Source of the DNA: Amycolatopsis sp. MtRt-6
GTDB lineage: Bacteria > Actinomycetota > Actinomycetes > Mycobacteriales > Pseudonocardiaceae
DNA: 64,000 bases
Direction: 5' to 3'
NCBI RefSeq assembly: GCF_017308975.1
Contig: NZ_JADWPD010000023.1
Coordinates: forward strand, 1-64,000
Positions 7,822 through 16,818 of the stretch are shown here, in pieces. Both the position numbers and the translations under genes were made by a program. Under the pieces are notes generated by a model that did no database searches, was not told the DNA's origin, and saw nothing but the letters and a program-made list of their open reading frames with translations. Position 1 is the first letter of the stretch. Each line of letters begins with the position of its first letter.

Positions 7822-9795
7822 TCAGTCGTCTTCGCCGCCGCCGAGGGCGGTCTTCGAGACCTGCATGAGGAACTCGACGTTGGTCTTGGTCTTCCGCAGC
7901 CGCGAGATCAGCAGGTCGATGGCCTGCTGCGAGTCGAGCGCGTGCAGCACCCGGCTCAGCTTCACGGTGACCGCGAGCTCGTCCGGCGAGAGCAGCAGCT
8001 CGTCCTTGCGGGTACCGGACGGGTTGACGTCGACCGCCGGGAACACGCGGCGCTCGGCGATCTTCCGGTCGAGCTTGAGCTCGGCGTTGCCGGTGCCCTT
8101 GAACTCCTCGAAGATGACCGTGTCCATCGTCGAGCCGGTCTCGACCATCGCCGTGGCGAAGATGGTCAGCGAGCCGCCGTTCTCGATGTTGCGGGCCGCA
8201 CCGAGGAAGCGCTTCGGCGGGTACAGCGCGGTCGAGTCGACACCACCGGACAGGATCCGGCCGGACGCCGGGGCCGCCAGGTTGTACGCACGCCCCAGCC
8301 GCGTGATCGAGTCGAGCAGCACGACGACGTCGTGGCCCATCTCGACCAGGCGCTTGGCCCGCTCGATCGACAGCTCCGCGACCGACGTGTGGTCGGACGG
8401 CGGCCGGTCGAAGGTCGAGGCGATGACCTCGCCCTTCACCGAACGCTGCATGTCGGTGACCTCTTCCGGACGCTCGTCGACCAGGACGACCATCAGGTGG
8501 CACTCGGGGTTGTTCGTGGAGATCGCGTTCGCGATGTCCTGCATGATCGTGGTCTTGCCGGCCTTCGGCGGCGACACGATCAGGGCGCGCTGCCCCTTGC
8601 CGACCGGCATGATCAGGTCGATCACGCGGGTCGTGAGCTTGTGCGACTCGGTCTCCAGGCGCAGGCGCTCGTTCGGGTACAGCGGGGTCAGCTTGGTGAA
8701 GTCGGGACGCCGCTTGGCCTCGTCCGGCTCCAGGCCGTTGATCGAGTCGACGCGCACCAGCGGGTTGAACTTCTGCCGCTGCTGCTCGCCCTCGCGCGGC
8801 TGGCGCACGACACCGGTGATGGCGTCACCGCGGCGCAGGCCGTACTTGCGGACCAGCGACAGCGAGACGTACACGTCGTTCGGGCCGGCGAGGTAGCCGG
8901 AGGTGCGCACGAACGCGTAGTTGTCGAGCACGTCCAGGATGCCCGCGACGGGCAGCAGGACGTCGTCCTCGCGGATCTCGGTGTCCGGCGAACCGCCTTC
9001 GGCCCGGCCGCCTCCGCTGCCCCGGCGACGGCGGTCGCGGAAGCGACGGCCGCGACGGCCGCCTTCCTCGTCGTCGTCCTGCTGGGCGCGGTTGTCGCGG
9101 TTGTTGTCCTGGCCGCCGCGGTTGCCGTCCTGCTGGTTGTTGCGCTGGCGGTCGCCGCGGTTGCCGTCCTGGCGGTTGTCACCCCGGTTGTCGCGGTTGC
9201 CCCCGCCCTGGCGCTGCTGGTCGCGGTTGCGGTCGCCCTGCTGGCGGTCACCCTGCTGCCGGTCGCCCTGGCCCTGCTGGCGGTCGCCGCCCTGCTGGCC
9301 GTCCGGGGACCCGGCGGCGCGGTTGGCACCGCGGCGACGCCGGCTGCGGCCGCCCTCCTCGGGCTGGCCGTCCTGGCCCTGGGCGCCGTCCTGCCGGTCC
9401 TGCTGCGGGCGCTCGGCCTGCGGCGGGGCCTCCGACGGCGCGGACGCGGGCGCCTCGGCCTTCGGCTCCGGCTTGGTCTCCGCCGGAGCGGCAGGCGCTT
9501 CGGCCTTCGCCTCGGCCTTGGGAGCCGCCTTGGGCGGCTCGCCGACACCCTCGAGCGGCAGCGTCTCGGCCGCCGCACGCGGCTTGCGGGACTTGCCCTG
9601 GCGCTCGCGGATCGCGGCGATCAGGTCGCCCTTGCGCATGCCCGTCGTCTCGCCGACGCCGAGCTCCCCAGCCAGCGAACGCAGTTCGGCGACGGTCTTA
9701 CCGGTCAGCCCGCCGACCGTCCGCTTGGGAGCGGGGGCGGTGCCGTTCGTCTCGGCCGTGCCGCTCACGTCGCTCAAAAGATCGGTGTTGCTCAC
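7822..9795 (-). CDS. rho: Transcription termination factor Rho (long actinobacterial form)
   Basis: Hexameric RNA-dependent ATPase that ends transcription. About 657 residues versus about 420 in E. coli. Order: Rho N-terminal SAP-like helix domain (residues 30-70), Ala/Glu/Pro-rich stretch, an extremely biased R/G/Q/N/D insertion (roughly 150-265), the cold-shock RNA-binding domain (from LPVAGILDVL), and the RecA-like motor with Walker A PPKAGKTT (about 407-414) and the VVVLLDSITRLGRAYN segment. GTG 9795 is chosen because AGGAAGG lies just upstream and SNTDLLSDVSG is the usual start. Confidence 0.96.
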   Translation of the reverse strand: MSNTDLLSDVSGTAETNGTAPAPKRTVGGLTGKTVAELRSLAGELGVGETTGMRKGDLIAAIRERQGKSRKPRAAAETLPLEGVGEPPKAAPKAEAKAEAPAAPAETKPEPKAEAPASAPSEAPPQAERPQQDRQDGAQGQDGQPEEGGRSRRRRGANRAAGSPDGQQGGDRQQGQGDRQQGDRQQGDRNRDQQRQGGGNRDNRGDNRQDGNRGDRQRNNQQDGNRGGQDNNRDNRAQQDDDEEGGRRGRRFRDRRRRGSGGGRAEGGSPDTEIREDDVLLPVAGILDVLDNYAFVRTSGYLAGPNDVYVSLSLVRKYGLRRGDAITGVVRQPREGEQQRQKFNPLVRVDSINGLEPDEAKRRPDFTKLTPLYPNERLRLETESHKLTTRVIDLIMPVGKGQRALIVSPPKAGKTTIMQDIANAISTNNPECHLMVVLVDERPEEVTDMQRSVKGEVIASTFDRPPSDHTSVAELSIERAKRLVEMGHDVVVLLDSITRLGRAYNLAAPASGRILSGGVDSTALYPPKRFLGAARNIENGGSLTIFATAMVETGSTMDTVIFEEFKGTGNAELKLDRKIAERRVFPAVDVNPSGTRKDELLLSPDELAVTVKLSRVLHALDSQQAIDLLISRLRKTKTNVEFLMQVSKTALGGGEDD

Positions 9796-10127
9796 ACATG
9801 TCCTTCCTGACCGATCCACGCCTCCAGGTGGATCAGCGGACTGCCGCTCGCTTCTGATCGCGAACCGGCGTAGTTGCCCCCCGATACGCGAGATGAGCTC
9901 TTCGGCCGTGCGAAACACAGCTGGAGCGCCTCCACCACAGGGGTTTGCGTCCTCCAAACGGAGGACACGGAATTCGGCACCGCCGAGACCGGAAACCCGC
10001 CTGCGTCCCTCCGCGTTACCCCGCGTGCCAGGCGGTGCGGATTCGGCGGATCGACGAAGGATGCGATCCCCGGGATTCCCCGGGACCGGCATCGGGTGCG
10101 GAAACGCACGGTGATCGAACGCCCCCG

Positions 10128-10156
10128 AGGGTAGACCGCGGCGGTGCCGGGTGCAA
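10128..10156 (-). promoter_or_regulatory. rho promoter with a long 5' leader
   Basis: On the minus strand TTGCAC (10151-10156) and TACCCT (10128-10133) are separated by exactly 17 bases, a good vegetative promoter. It predicts a start near 10121 and a leader of about 325 bases before the rho GTG. The interval 9796-10205 holds no gene. It contains a perfect 7-base hairpin (9949-9966), and otherwise I see nothing specific. Rho leaders are autoregulatory in other bacteria; here that is inference. Confidence 0.55.
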
Positions 10157-10205
10157 CAACCACCCCCCGCGTGGCGGCTCCCACGTCGGCCACGTGACCC
10201 AGCCT

Positions 10206-11090
10206 TTACTGAGCCGCAACCTGCACGCCCGTGAGATCCACGGGCAGCTCGAGGACGTCGAAATCGGTAACGCCCACCTCAGGCGGAAGTATTCCCCCGG
10301 TGGTGAGCGCCAGCACCGTCGGACCGGCGCCGGAGATGGTGGCGGGCACTCCCCGTGCACGGAGCGTCGCCACCAGCTCCGTGCTCGCCGGGTACGCCGG
10401 GGCGCGGTAGTCCTGGTGCAGCCGGTCCTCGGTGGCCGCGAGCAGCAGCTCCGGCTTCGCCGTCAGCGCGTGGACGGCGAGCGCGGCGCGGCCGGCGTTG
10501 TGCGCGGCGTCGGCGTGCGGCACGGTCGCCGGCAGGAGGCCGCGCGTGGTCGCGGTGGCCGAGCGCACCGACGGCACGGCCGCGACCGGCCGGATGGCCG
10601 CGTGCGGTGTGAGCCGTTCGGCGTGGAACCGGCCACCTTCGCACCAGGCCAGAACCAGCCCGCCGAGCAGGCTCGCGGCCGCGTTGTCGGCGTGGCCTTC
10701 GAACCCGGCGGCCAGCTGCAGCGCGTCGAACGCGTCGATTTCCCGCCCCGCCAGCGCGTATCCCGCCGCGACACCGGACACCACCGCGGCCGCCGACGAG
10801 CCGAGGCCGCGCGCGTGCGGGATCGCGTTGAAGCAGCGCAGGTGCAGGCCCGGCAGCTCGACGCCGAGGTGCGCGCAGGTCTTGCGGATCGCCCGCACCA
10901 CCAGGTGGGTTTCGTCGGTGGGGACGTCCGCGACGCCGCCGGCGCCGACGTCCGCCACCTCGACCTTGAGCCCGGATTCGGTGACCCGCACCTCGACGAC
11001 GTCGTACAGGCTCAGCGCCATCCCGAAGGCGTCGAAGCCGGGCCCGAGGTTCGCCGTGGACGCCGGGACGGTGACCCGGAACCCGCTCAC
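10206..11090 (-). CDS. thrB: Homoserine kinase
   Basis: Phosphorylates homoserine with ATP, the penultimate step of threonine synthesis. GHMP kinase of 294 residues. The N-terminal VPASTANLGPGFDAFG and the ATP-binding loop PHARGLGSSAAAVVSG (about residue 88) are diagnostic. It follows thrC, with an intergenic palindromic repeat of about 100 bases between them, and is the last gene of the argS-lysA-hom-thrC-thrB run. Confidence 0.97.
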   Translation of the reverse strand: MSGFRVTVPASTANLGPGFDAFGMALSLYDVVEVRVTESGLKVEVADVGAGGVADVPTDETHLVVRAIRKTCAHLGVELPGLHLRCFNAIPHARGLGSSAAAVVSGVAAGYALAGREIDAFDALQLAAGFEGHADNAAASLLGGLVLAWCEGGRFHAERLTPHAAIRPVAAVPSVRSATATTRGLLPATVPHADAAHNAGRAALAVHALTAKPELLLAATEDRLHQDYRAPAYPASTELVATLRARGVPATISGAGPTVLALTTGGILPPEVGVTDFDVLELPVDLTGVQVAAQ

Positions 11091-11093
11091 GAG

Positions 11094-11180
11094 AGCGCCC
11101 CAAGGTGGCCTTGGGTGCGTTCAACGCACCCAAGGTGGCCTTCGGTGCGTTCAACGCACCGAAGGCCACATTGGGGCGCT
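11094..11180. repeat. Interspersed palindromic intergenic repeat, copy 2 (with 35-bp perfect palindrome)
   Basis: Made of alternating units GTGGCCTT-GGTGCGTT and AACGCACC-AAGGCCAC. The stretch 11135-11169 is a perfect 35-base palindrome (17-base arms around one base). The outer ends (AGCGCCCCAA and TTGGGGCGCT) also pair, so the whole element can fold as a long cruciform between thrB and thrC. It shares its terminal 23 bases with copy 1 at 61-83. Confidence 0.85.
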
Positions 11181-11193
11181 GGAGAGCCGGGGG

Positions 11194-12255
11194 TCACCGC
11201 AGGTCCAGGGCGGCCGCGACCGCCGAGGGGTCGACGGCGAGGGGCTCGACCTCGACGTTGCCCGCCAGCGCCGTCTGCGGGTCCTTCAGGCCGTGCCCGG
11301 TGACCGTGCAGACAACCCGCGAACCGCGAGGCAGCCGGCCGTCGGCGGCCGTGGCCAGCAGGCCCGCCACGCTGGTGGCCGACGCCGGCTCGACGAACAC
11401 GCCTTCGCGGCCGGCCAGCAGCCGGTAGGCCTCGAGGATCTTCTCGTCCGTCACGGCTTCGAAGAGGCCGTTCGACTCGTCCTTGGCCTTCACCGCGGTC
11501 GTCCACGACGCCGGGCTGCCGATCCGGATCGCGGTCGCGACCGTCTCCGGGTCCGCCACCGGCTCGCCGTGCACCAGCGGCGCCGCGCCGGCCGCCTGGA
11601 AGCCGAACATCCGCGGCGTGTTCTTCACCACACCGTCGGCCGCGTACTCCGCATAGCCCGCCCAGTAGGCGGTGATGTTGCCGGCGTTGCCGACCGGCAG
11701 GCAGTGGATGTCCGGCGCCGTGCCGAGCACGTCGCAGACCTCGAAGGCCGCGGTCTTCTGGCCGGCGATGCGCACCGGGTTGACCGAGTTGACCAGCGTG
11801 ACCGGGTAGTCGGCCGCGGTCTTGCGGGCCAGCTCGAGGCAGTCGTCGAAGTTGCCGTCGACCTGCAGGATCCGGGCGCCGTGCAGCACGGCCTGGGCGA
11901 GCTTGCCCATCGCGATCTTGCCCTGGGGCACCAGCACCGCGCAGGTGAGCCCGGCGCGGGCGGCGTAGGCGGCGGCCGAGGCGGAGGTGTTGCCGGTCGA
12001 CGCGCAGATCACCGCCTTGAGGCCGCTGGCCAGCGCGTGCGTGATGGCCACGGTCATCCCGCGGTCCTTGAACGAGCCGGTCGGGTTGGCGCCCTCGACC
12101 TTGAGGTGCACCTCGCAGCCGGTCAGCTCGGACAGGTGGTGCGCGGGCAGCAGCGGCGTGTTGCCCTCCCCGAGCGTGACGACCCGCGCCCCGTCCGGGA
12201 CCGGGACGCGGTCCCGGTACGCCTCGATGATTCCCGGCCAGGGGTGCCTGATCAC
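11194..12255 (-). CDS. thrC: Threonine synthase
   Basis: PLP enzyme converting O-phosphohomoserine to threonine. 353 residues, the short actinobacterial form. The PLP lysine lies in NPTGSFKDRGM (about residue 60) and the phosphate-binding loop in CASTGNTSAS. GTG start at 12255 overlaps the hom stop by four bases, so the two are translationally coupled. Confidence 0.97.
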   Translation of the reverse strand: MIRHPWPGIIEAYRDRVPVPDGARVVTLGEGNTPLLPAHHLSELTGCEVHLKVEGANPTGSFKDRGMTVAITHALASGLKAVICASTGNTSASAAAYAARAGLTCAVLVPQGKIAMGKLAQAVLHGARILQVDGNFDDCLELARKTAADYPVTLVNSVNPVRIAGQKTAAFEVCDVLGTAPDIHCLPVGNAGNITAYWAGYAEYAADGVVKNTPRMFGFQAAGAAPLVHGEPVADPETVATAIRIGSPASWTTAVKAKDESNGLFEAVTDEKILEAYRLLAGREGVFVEPASATSVAGLLATAADGRLPRGSRVVCTVTGHGLKDPQTALAGNVEVEPLAVDPSAVAAALDLR

Positions 12256-13562
12256 TGGTCTTCGCCTTCCACCCGCATCACGCTGACAACTTCGTGCACG
12301 ACGTCGAGCCGCGCGATCTCGTCCACAGTGGACTGCAAGGCGGCGTCCGGCGCCTGGTGCGTCACCACGACCAGGCTCGCGCGGTCGCCGACGTCGCTCT
12401 GCCGCACCGCCGCGATGCTGACGCCGTGGTCGGCGAACGCCTGCGCCACCTGGGCGAGCACGCCGGCGCGGTCGGCCACGGAAAGGCTGACGTGGTACCG
12501 GGTCGGCGTCTGGCCCATCGGCCGCACCGGCAGGGCCGCGTGCGCGGATTCGCGCGGGCCGCGGCCGGCGACGACCCGGTTGCGGGCCACCGCGACGAGG
12601 TCGCCGAGCACCGCGCTGGCGGTGGGCGCGCCGCCCGCGCCCTGGCCGTAGAACATCAGCTCGCCCGCGGCGTCGGCCTCGACGTAGACGGCGTTGAACG
12701 CGCCGCCGACGCCGGCCAGCTGGTGGCTGCGCGGGATCATCACCGGGTGCACGCGGGCGGACACCGACTCGACGCCGTCGTCGTCGGTCACCCGCTCGCA
12801 GATGGCCAGCAGCTTCACCGTGCGGCCGAGCATCCGGGCCGCGGCGAGGTCGGCGGCGGTGACGTCGGCGATGCCCTCCCGGTGCACGTCCGACGCCGTC
12901 ACCCGGGTGTGGAAGGCGAGGGAAGCGAGGATCGCGGCCTTCGACGCGGCGTCGTAGCCGTCGACGTCGGCGGTCGGGTCGGCCTCGGCGTACCCGAGCC
13001 GGCTGGCCTCGTCGAGCGTCTCGGCGTAGCCGGCGCCGGTCGAGTCCATCGCCGACAGGATGTAGTTCGTGGTGCCGTTGACGATGCCCATCACGCGGGT
13101 GATCCGGTCACCGGCCAGTGACTCGCGCAGCGGGCGCAGCAGCGGGATGGCGCCGGCGACGGCGGCCTCGAAGTAGAGGTCGGCACCCGCCGCGTCGGCG
13201 GCCTCGAACAGGTCGGCGGAGTGCTCGGCCAGCAGCGCCTTGTTCGCCGTGACGACGGACTTCCCGGCCTTCAGCGCGGCGAGCAGCCAGCCGCGGACCG
13301 GCTCGATGCCGCCGACCAGCTCGACCACGACGTCGACGTCGTCGCTGGTCACGAGCTGCTCGACGTCGGCGGTCAGCAGCTCCGGGGGCAGCTCGGGGTG
13401 CTTGTCCGGGCGGCGGACGGCGATGCCGGCCAGCTCGACCGGCGCGCCGGCGCGGGCGGCCAGCTCCCCCGCCTGCTCGGTGAGCAGCCGGGCGACCTGG
13501 CCGCCGACGGTCCCGCAGCCGAGCAGCGCGACCCTGATCGGACGTCGTTCGGGGGCAGACAC
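12252..13562 (-). CDS. hom: Homoserine dehydrogenase
   Basis: NAD(P)H-dependent reduction of aspartate semialdehyde to homoserine, the branch point to threonine and methionine. 436 residues: N-terminal Rossmann domain with GCGTVGGQV, central catalytic domain (GIVNGTTNYIL, then the D-x-D-G-YDAASK element), and a C-terminal ACT domain (about 355-430), the usual site of threonine feedback inhibition. GTG start at 13562, six bases after the lysA stop. Confidence 0.97.
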   Translation of the reverse strand: MSAPERRPIRVALLGCGTVGGQVARLLTEQAGELAARAGAPVELAGIAVRRPDKHPELPPELLTADVEQLVTSDDVDVVVELVGGIEPVRGWLLAALKAGKSVVTANKALLAEHSADLFEAADAAGADLYFEAAVAGAIPLLRPLRESLAGDRITRVMGIVNGTTNYILSAMDSTGAGYAETLDEASRLGYAEADPTADVDGYDAASKAAILASLAFHTRVTASDVHREGIADVTAADLAAARMLGRTVKLLAICERVTDDDGVESVSARVHPVMIPRSHQLAGVGGAFNAVYVEADAAGELMFYGQGAGGAPTASAVLGDLVAVARNRVVAGRGPRESAHAALPVRPMGQTPTRYHVSLSVADRAGVLAQVAQAFADHGVSIAAVRQSDVGDRASLVVVTHQAPDAALQSTVDEIARLDVVHEVVSVMRVEGEDQ

Positions 13563-13568
13563 TGGTGC

Positions 13569-14999
13569 TCAGACCTCCAGGCGCAGCATGTCGTCGGTCG
13601 TCTCGCGCCGCAGCAGCAGCCGTGAGCTGCCGTTGCGCACGGCGACCACGGCCGGGCGGGGCATCCGGTTGTACGTGCTCGCCATCGAGTAGCAGTACGC
13701 GCCGGTCGCCGCGACCGCCAGCAGGTCGCCGGGAGCCAGCGTGTCGGGCAGCCAGCAGTCTCGTACGACGATGTCGCCGGACTCACAGTGTTTTCCCACG
13801 ACCCGGGACAGCACGGCCTGCACCGGCTGCTCGTTGTCGCCCGCGGAGCGGGAAACCAGCCGGACGTCGTACACCGCGTCGTAGAGCGCGGTGCGGATGT
13901 TGTCGCTCATCCCGCCGTCGACGCTGACGTACCGGCGTGCCGACTCGTCGCCGAGCGAGACGTCCTTGATGGTGCCGACTTCGTACAGCGTGACCGTGCC
14001 CGGACCGGCGATCGCGCGACCGGGCTCGCCCGCGATCCGCGGCACCGGCAGGCCCGCGTACGCGCACTCCTTGCGGACGATCTCGCGGATCTGCGTGATC
14101 ATCTGCGCGGGCGGCGGCGGGTTGTCCTTCTCGGTGTAGGCGATGCCGAACCCGCCGCCGAGGTCGACCAGGCTCAGCTGGTCGAGCAGCTCGGGGCCGT
14201 GTTCCTTGGCCAGGTCGGCGAGCAGCCCGACGACCCGGCGGGCGGCGACCTCGAAGCCGTCGGCGTCGAAGATCTGCGAGCCGATGTGGCTGTGCAGGCC
14301 GACGAGCTTGAGCGAGCGCGCGTTGAGCACCCGGCGGACCGCCTCGGCGGCGTCGCCGCTCGCGAGGGAGAAGCCGAACTTCTGGTCCTCGTGGGCGGTC
14401 GCGATGAACTCGTGGGTGTGTGCCTCGACGCCGACGGTCACCCGGATCAGCACCGGCTGCACGACGTCGTGGCGCGCGGCGATGTCGGCCAGCCGGGCGA
14501 TCTCGAAGTAGGAGTCGAGCACGACCGTGCCGACCCCGGCGACGACCGCGGCTTCGAGCTCGGCGGGCGACTTGTTGTTGCCGTGGAAGGTGATCCGCTC
14601 GGCCGGGAAGTCCGCCCGCTGCGCCACGGCGAGCTCGCCGCCGCTGCAGACGTCGAGGCTCAGCCCCTGCTCGGCCACCCAGCGGGCGACCTCGATGGAG
14701 AGGAACGCCTTGGAGGCGTAGTGCACGAGCGACGGGTCGTCGAACGCCTCGGCGTAGTCCGCGCAGCGCGACTTGAAGTCGGCTTCGTCGACCACGAACA
14801 GGGGCGTGCCGTGCTGTTCGGCCAGCTCCCGGACGTCGACGCCGGCGATCCGGACGACGCCGTCCGCGGCGCGGAAGGTGTTGCGCGGCCAGACCTTCGC
14901 CGGCAGCTTGTCGAGTTCCTCGACCCCGGACGGCTGGAGCCCGGAGGTGTCGGCGTGGGGGTAGACGTCGGCGTGCCTGGGGCCCGCGGGGTGCGCCAT
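13569..14999 (-). CDS. lysA: Diaminopimelate decarboxylase
   Basis: PLP enzyme making lysine from meso-diaminopimelate. 476 residues, alanine-racemase-like barrel plus beta domain. The PLP lysine is in VHYASKAFL (about residue 85), the HIGSQI substrate loop and the GGGFGIAY glycine loop are present, and the CESGD element lies near the C-terminus. It begins three bases after the argS stop, so it belongs to the same transcript. Confidence 0.97.
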   Translation of the reverse strand: MAHPAGPRHADVYPHADTSGLQPSGVEELDKLPAKVWPRNTFRAADGVVRIAGVDVRELAEQHGTPLFVVDEADFKSRCADYAEAFDDPSLVHYASKAFLSIEVARWVAEQGLSLDVCSGGELAVAQRADFPAERITFHGNNKSPAELEAAVVAGVGTVVLDSYFEIARLADIAARHDVVQPVLIRVTVGVEAHTHEFIATAHEDQKFGFSLASGDAAEAVRRVLNARSLKLVGLHSHIGSQIFDADGFEVAARRVVGLLADLAKEHGPELLDQLSLVDLGGGFGIAYTEKDNPPPPAQMITQIREIVRKECAYAGLPVPRIAGEPGRAIAGPGTVTLYEVGTIKDVSLGDESARRYVSVDGGMSDNIRTALYDAVYDVRLVSRSAGDNEQPVQAVLSRVVGKHCESGDIVVRDCWLPDTLAPGDLLAVAATGAYCYSMASTYNRMPRPAVVAVRNGSSRLLLRRETTDDMLRLEV

Positions 15000-15002
15000 T
15001 TC

Positions 15003-16658
15003 TTACATCCGTTCCGGAGCGGAGACACCGAGGAGCGCGAGGCCGTTCGCCAGCACCTGGCGGGCGGCTTCGCACAGCGCGAGCCGGGCGTACGTCAGCG
15101 GGGTCACCTCTTCGTCGCCCATGGGCAGCACGCGACCCACGGTGTAGAACTTGTGGTAGGCGCCCGCGAGTTCTTCGAGGTAGCGCGCGATCCGGTGCGG
15201 CTCCCGCATTTCGGCGGCGCGGCGCACGGTTTCCGGGAACTCGCCGATGGTGCGGATCAGGTCGCCCTCGGCGGGCAGCGTCAGGAGTCCGAAGTCGACG
15301 TCCGAAGTGGACTTGATGCCGAGATCGGCGGCGTTGCGCTGCAGCGACGCCAGCCGCGCGTGCGCGTACTGGACGTAGTAGACCGGGTTGTCGTTGGAGT
15401 GCTTGCGCAGCAGGTCCAGGTCGACGTCCAAAGTGGAGTCGACGGAGTACCGGATCAGCTCGTAGCGGGCCGGGTCGACGCCGACGGCCTCGACGAGGTC
15501 CTCCATGGTGATCACGGTGCCCGCGCGCTTGGACATCCGGACCGGCTTGCCCTCGCTGACCAGGTTGACCATCTGGCCGATCAGCACCTCGACCGTGCCC
15601 GGGTCGTCGCCGAACGCGGCCGCCGCGGCCTTGAGCCGGGCGATGTAGCCGTGGTGGTCGGCGCCGAGCATGTAGATGCACAGGTCGAAGCCGCGGTTGC
15701 GCTTGTCCTTGAAGTAGGCGAGGTCGCCGGCGATGTAGGCCGGGTTGCCGTCCTGCTTGATGACGACGCGGTCCTTGTCGTCGCCGTACTCCGACGACTT
15801 CAGCCACCAGGCGCCGTCGTCGAAGTACAGGTTCCCGGAGTCCTTCAGCTGCTGGACGGCGGCGTCGACCGCGCCCGACTCGTGCAGCGAGTTCTCGTGG
15901 AAGTAGACGTCGAAGTCGGTGCCGAACTCGTGCAGGCTCTGCTTGATCTCGCCGAACATGAGGTTGATGCCGATCCGGCGGAACGTCTCGTGGCGCTCGG
16001 CGTCGGCCAGCGACAGCGCGCTCGGCTCGGCCTTGATGACCTCGGCGGCGATGTCGTTGATGTAGCCGCCCGCGTAGCCGTCCTCCGGCGCGGGCTCGCC
16101 CTTCGCGGCGGCGATCAGCGAGCGGACGAACCGGTCGATCTGGGCGCCGGCGTCGTTGAAGTAGTACTCGCGGGTGACGTCGCCGCCCTGCGCGGCCAGC
16201 ACGCGGCCCAGCGCGTCGCCGACCGCGGCCCAGCGGGTGCCGCCGAGGTGGATCGGACCGGTCGGGTTCGCCGAGACGAACTCGAGGTTGATCTTCGTCC
16301 CGGCCAGCGCGGCACCGCGGCCGTACGCGGCGCCGGCGTCGAGCACCTGGCGCACGATGTCGCCCTGGGCGGCCGCGGCGAGCCGGAAGTTGAGGAAGCC
16401 GGGGCCGGCGACCTCGGCGGAGGCGACGCCGTCGTCGGCCGAGACCGCCTCGGCCAGCGCCTCGGCGAAGTCACGGGGCTTGAGGCCGGCCTTCTTGGCC
16501 ACCTGCAGGGCGAGGTTCGTCGCGTAGTCGCCGTGGTCGGGGTTGCGCGGGCGTTCGATGGTCACCTGCTCCGGCAGCACGGCGTCGTCGATGCCGCGTG
16601 CGGCGAGCACCTGCACGGCGGAGCTGCGGACCAGGTCGGCGAGAGCGGCGGGAGTCAC
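15003..16658 (-). CDS. argS: Arginyl-tRNA synthetase
   Basis: Class I aminoacyl-tRNA synthetase, 551 residues from GTG 16658. Signature SANPTGPIHLGG (HIGH variant, about residue 125), KMSKS variant RMSKRAG, DALR anticodon-binding domain at the C-terminus, C-terminal residue motif PERM. GTG 16658 gives the usual actinobacterial start VTPAALADLV; a longer form from ATG 16697 is possible but has no better ribosome site. First gene of the lysine/threonine run. Confidence 0.96.
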   Translation of the reverse strand: MTPAALADLVRSSAVQVLAARGIDDAVLPEQVTIERPRNPDHGDYATNLALQVAKKAGLKPRDFAEALAEAVSADDGVASAEVAGPGFLNFRLAAAAQGDIVRQVLDAGAAYGRGAALAGTKINLEFVSANPTGPIHLGGTRWAAVGDALGRVLAAQGGDVTREYYFNDAGAQIDRFVRSLIAAAKGEPAPEDGYAGGYINDIAAEVIKAEPSALSLADAERHETFRRIGINLMFGEIKQSLHEFGTDFDVYFHENSLHESGAVDAAVQQLKDSGNLYFDDGAWWLKSSEYGDDKDRVVIKQDGNPAYIAGDLAYFKDKRNRGFDLCIYMLGADHHGYIARLKAAAAAFGDDPGTVEVLIGQMVNLVSEGKPVRMSKRAGTVITMEDLVEAVGVDPARYELIRYSVDSTLDVDLDLLRKHSNDNPVYYVQYAHARLASLQRNAADLGIKSTSDVDFGLLTLPAEGDLIRTIGEFPETVRRAAEMREPHRIARYLEELAGAYHKFYTVGRVLPMGDEEVTPLTYARLALCEAARQVLANGLALLGVSAPERM

Positions 16659-16671
16659 CTGCCGAATTCTA
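16659..16671 (-). promoter_or_regulatory. Leaderless -10 element of argS operon
   Basis: TAGAAT (minus strand, 16666-16671) ends seven bases before the argS GTG, with no Shine-Dalgarno between. This is the arrangement of a leaderless actinobacterial transcript. The -35 region is weak. It also supports choosing GTG 16658 over the upstream ATG. Confidence 0.45.
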
Positions 16672-16818
16672 GGTGTGGCCTGGTCGGGCGCTTGCATCGG
16701 TCTCGAACACGTCACGGTGGGCATGCATGTGAGGCGTTAACGGTAGTCAGACGCGTGGTCTCTACACTGGCCCGGGCGGGAATCCGTCCGCAGCCACCAG
16801 AGGGAGAACGCGGGAGCC

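Noticed and set aside
8990..9340. Repetitive DNA that could be taken for a tandem-repeat or CRISPR-like array
   Set aside because: The repeats are irregular and follow the codons of the rho low-complexity insertion. There are no regular spacers. No CRISPR array was seen anywhere in the window.
7771..9810. 679-codon plus-strand frame opposite rho, with long Val/Ala/Leu-rich stretches that look membrane-like
   Set aside because: Antisense of the R/G/Q-rich repeats of rho; no start signal, no homology.
16737..16768. Promoter for the DUF3105 gene using TACACT (16763-16768)
   Set aside because: The -10 box is plausible but no -35 box at an acceptable distance was found.
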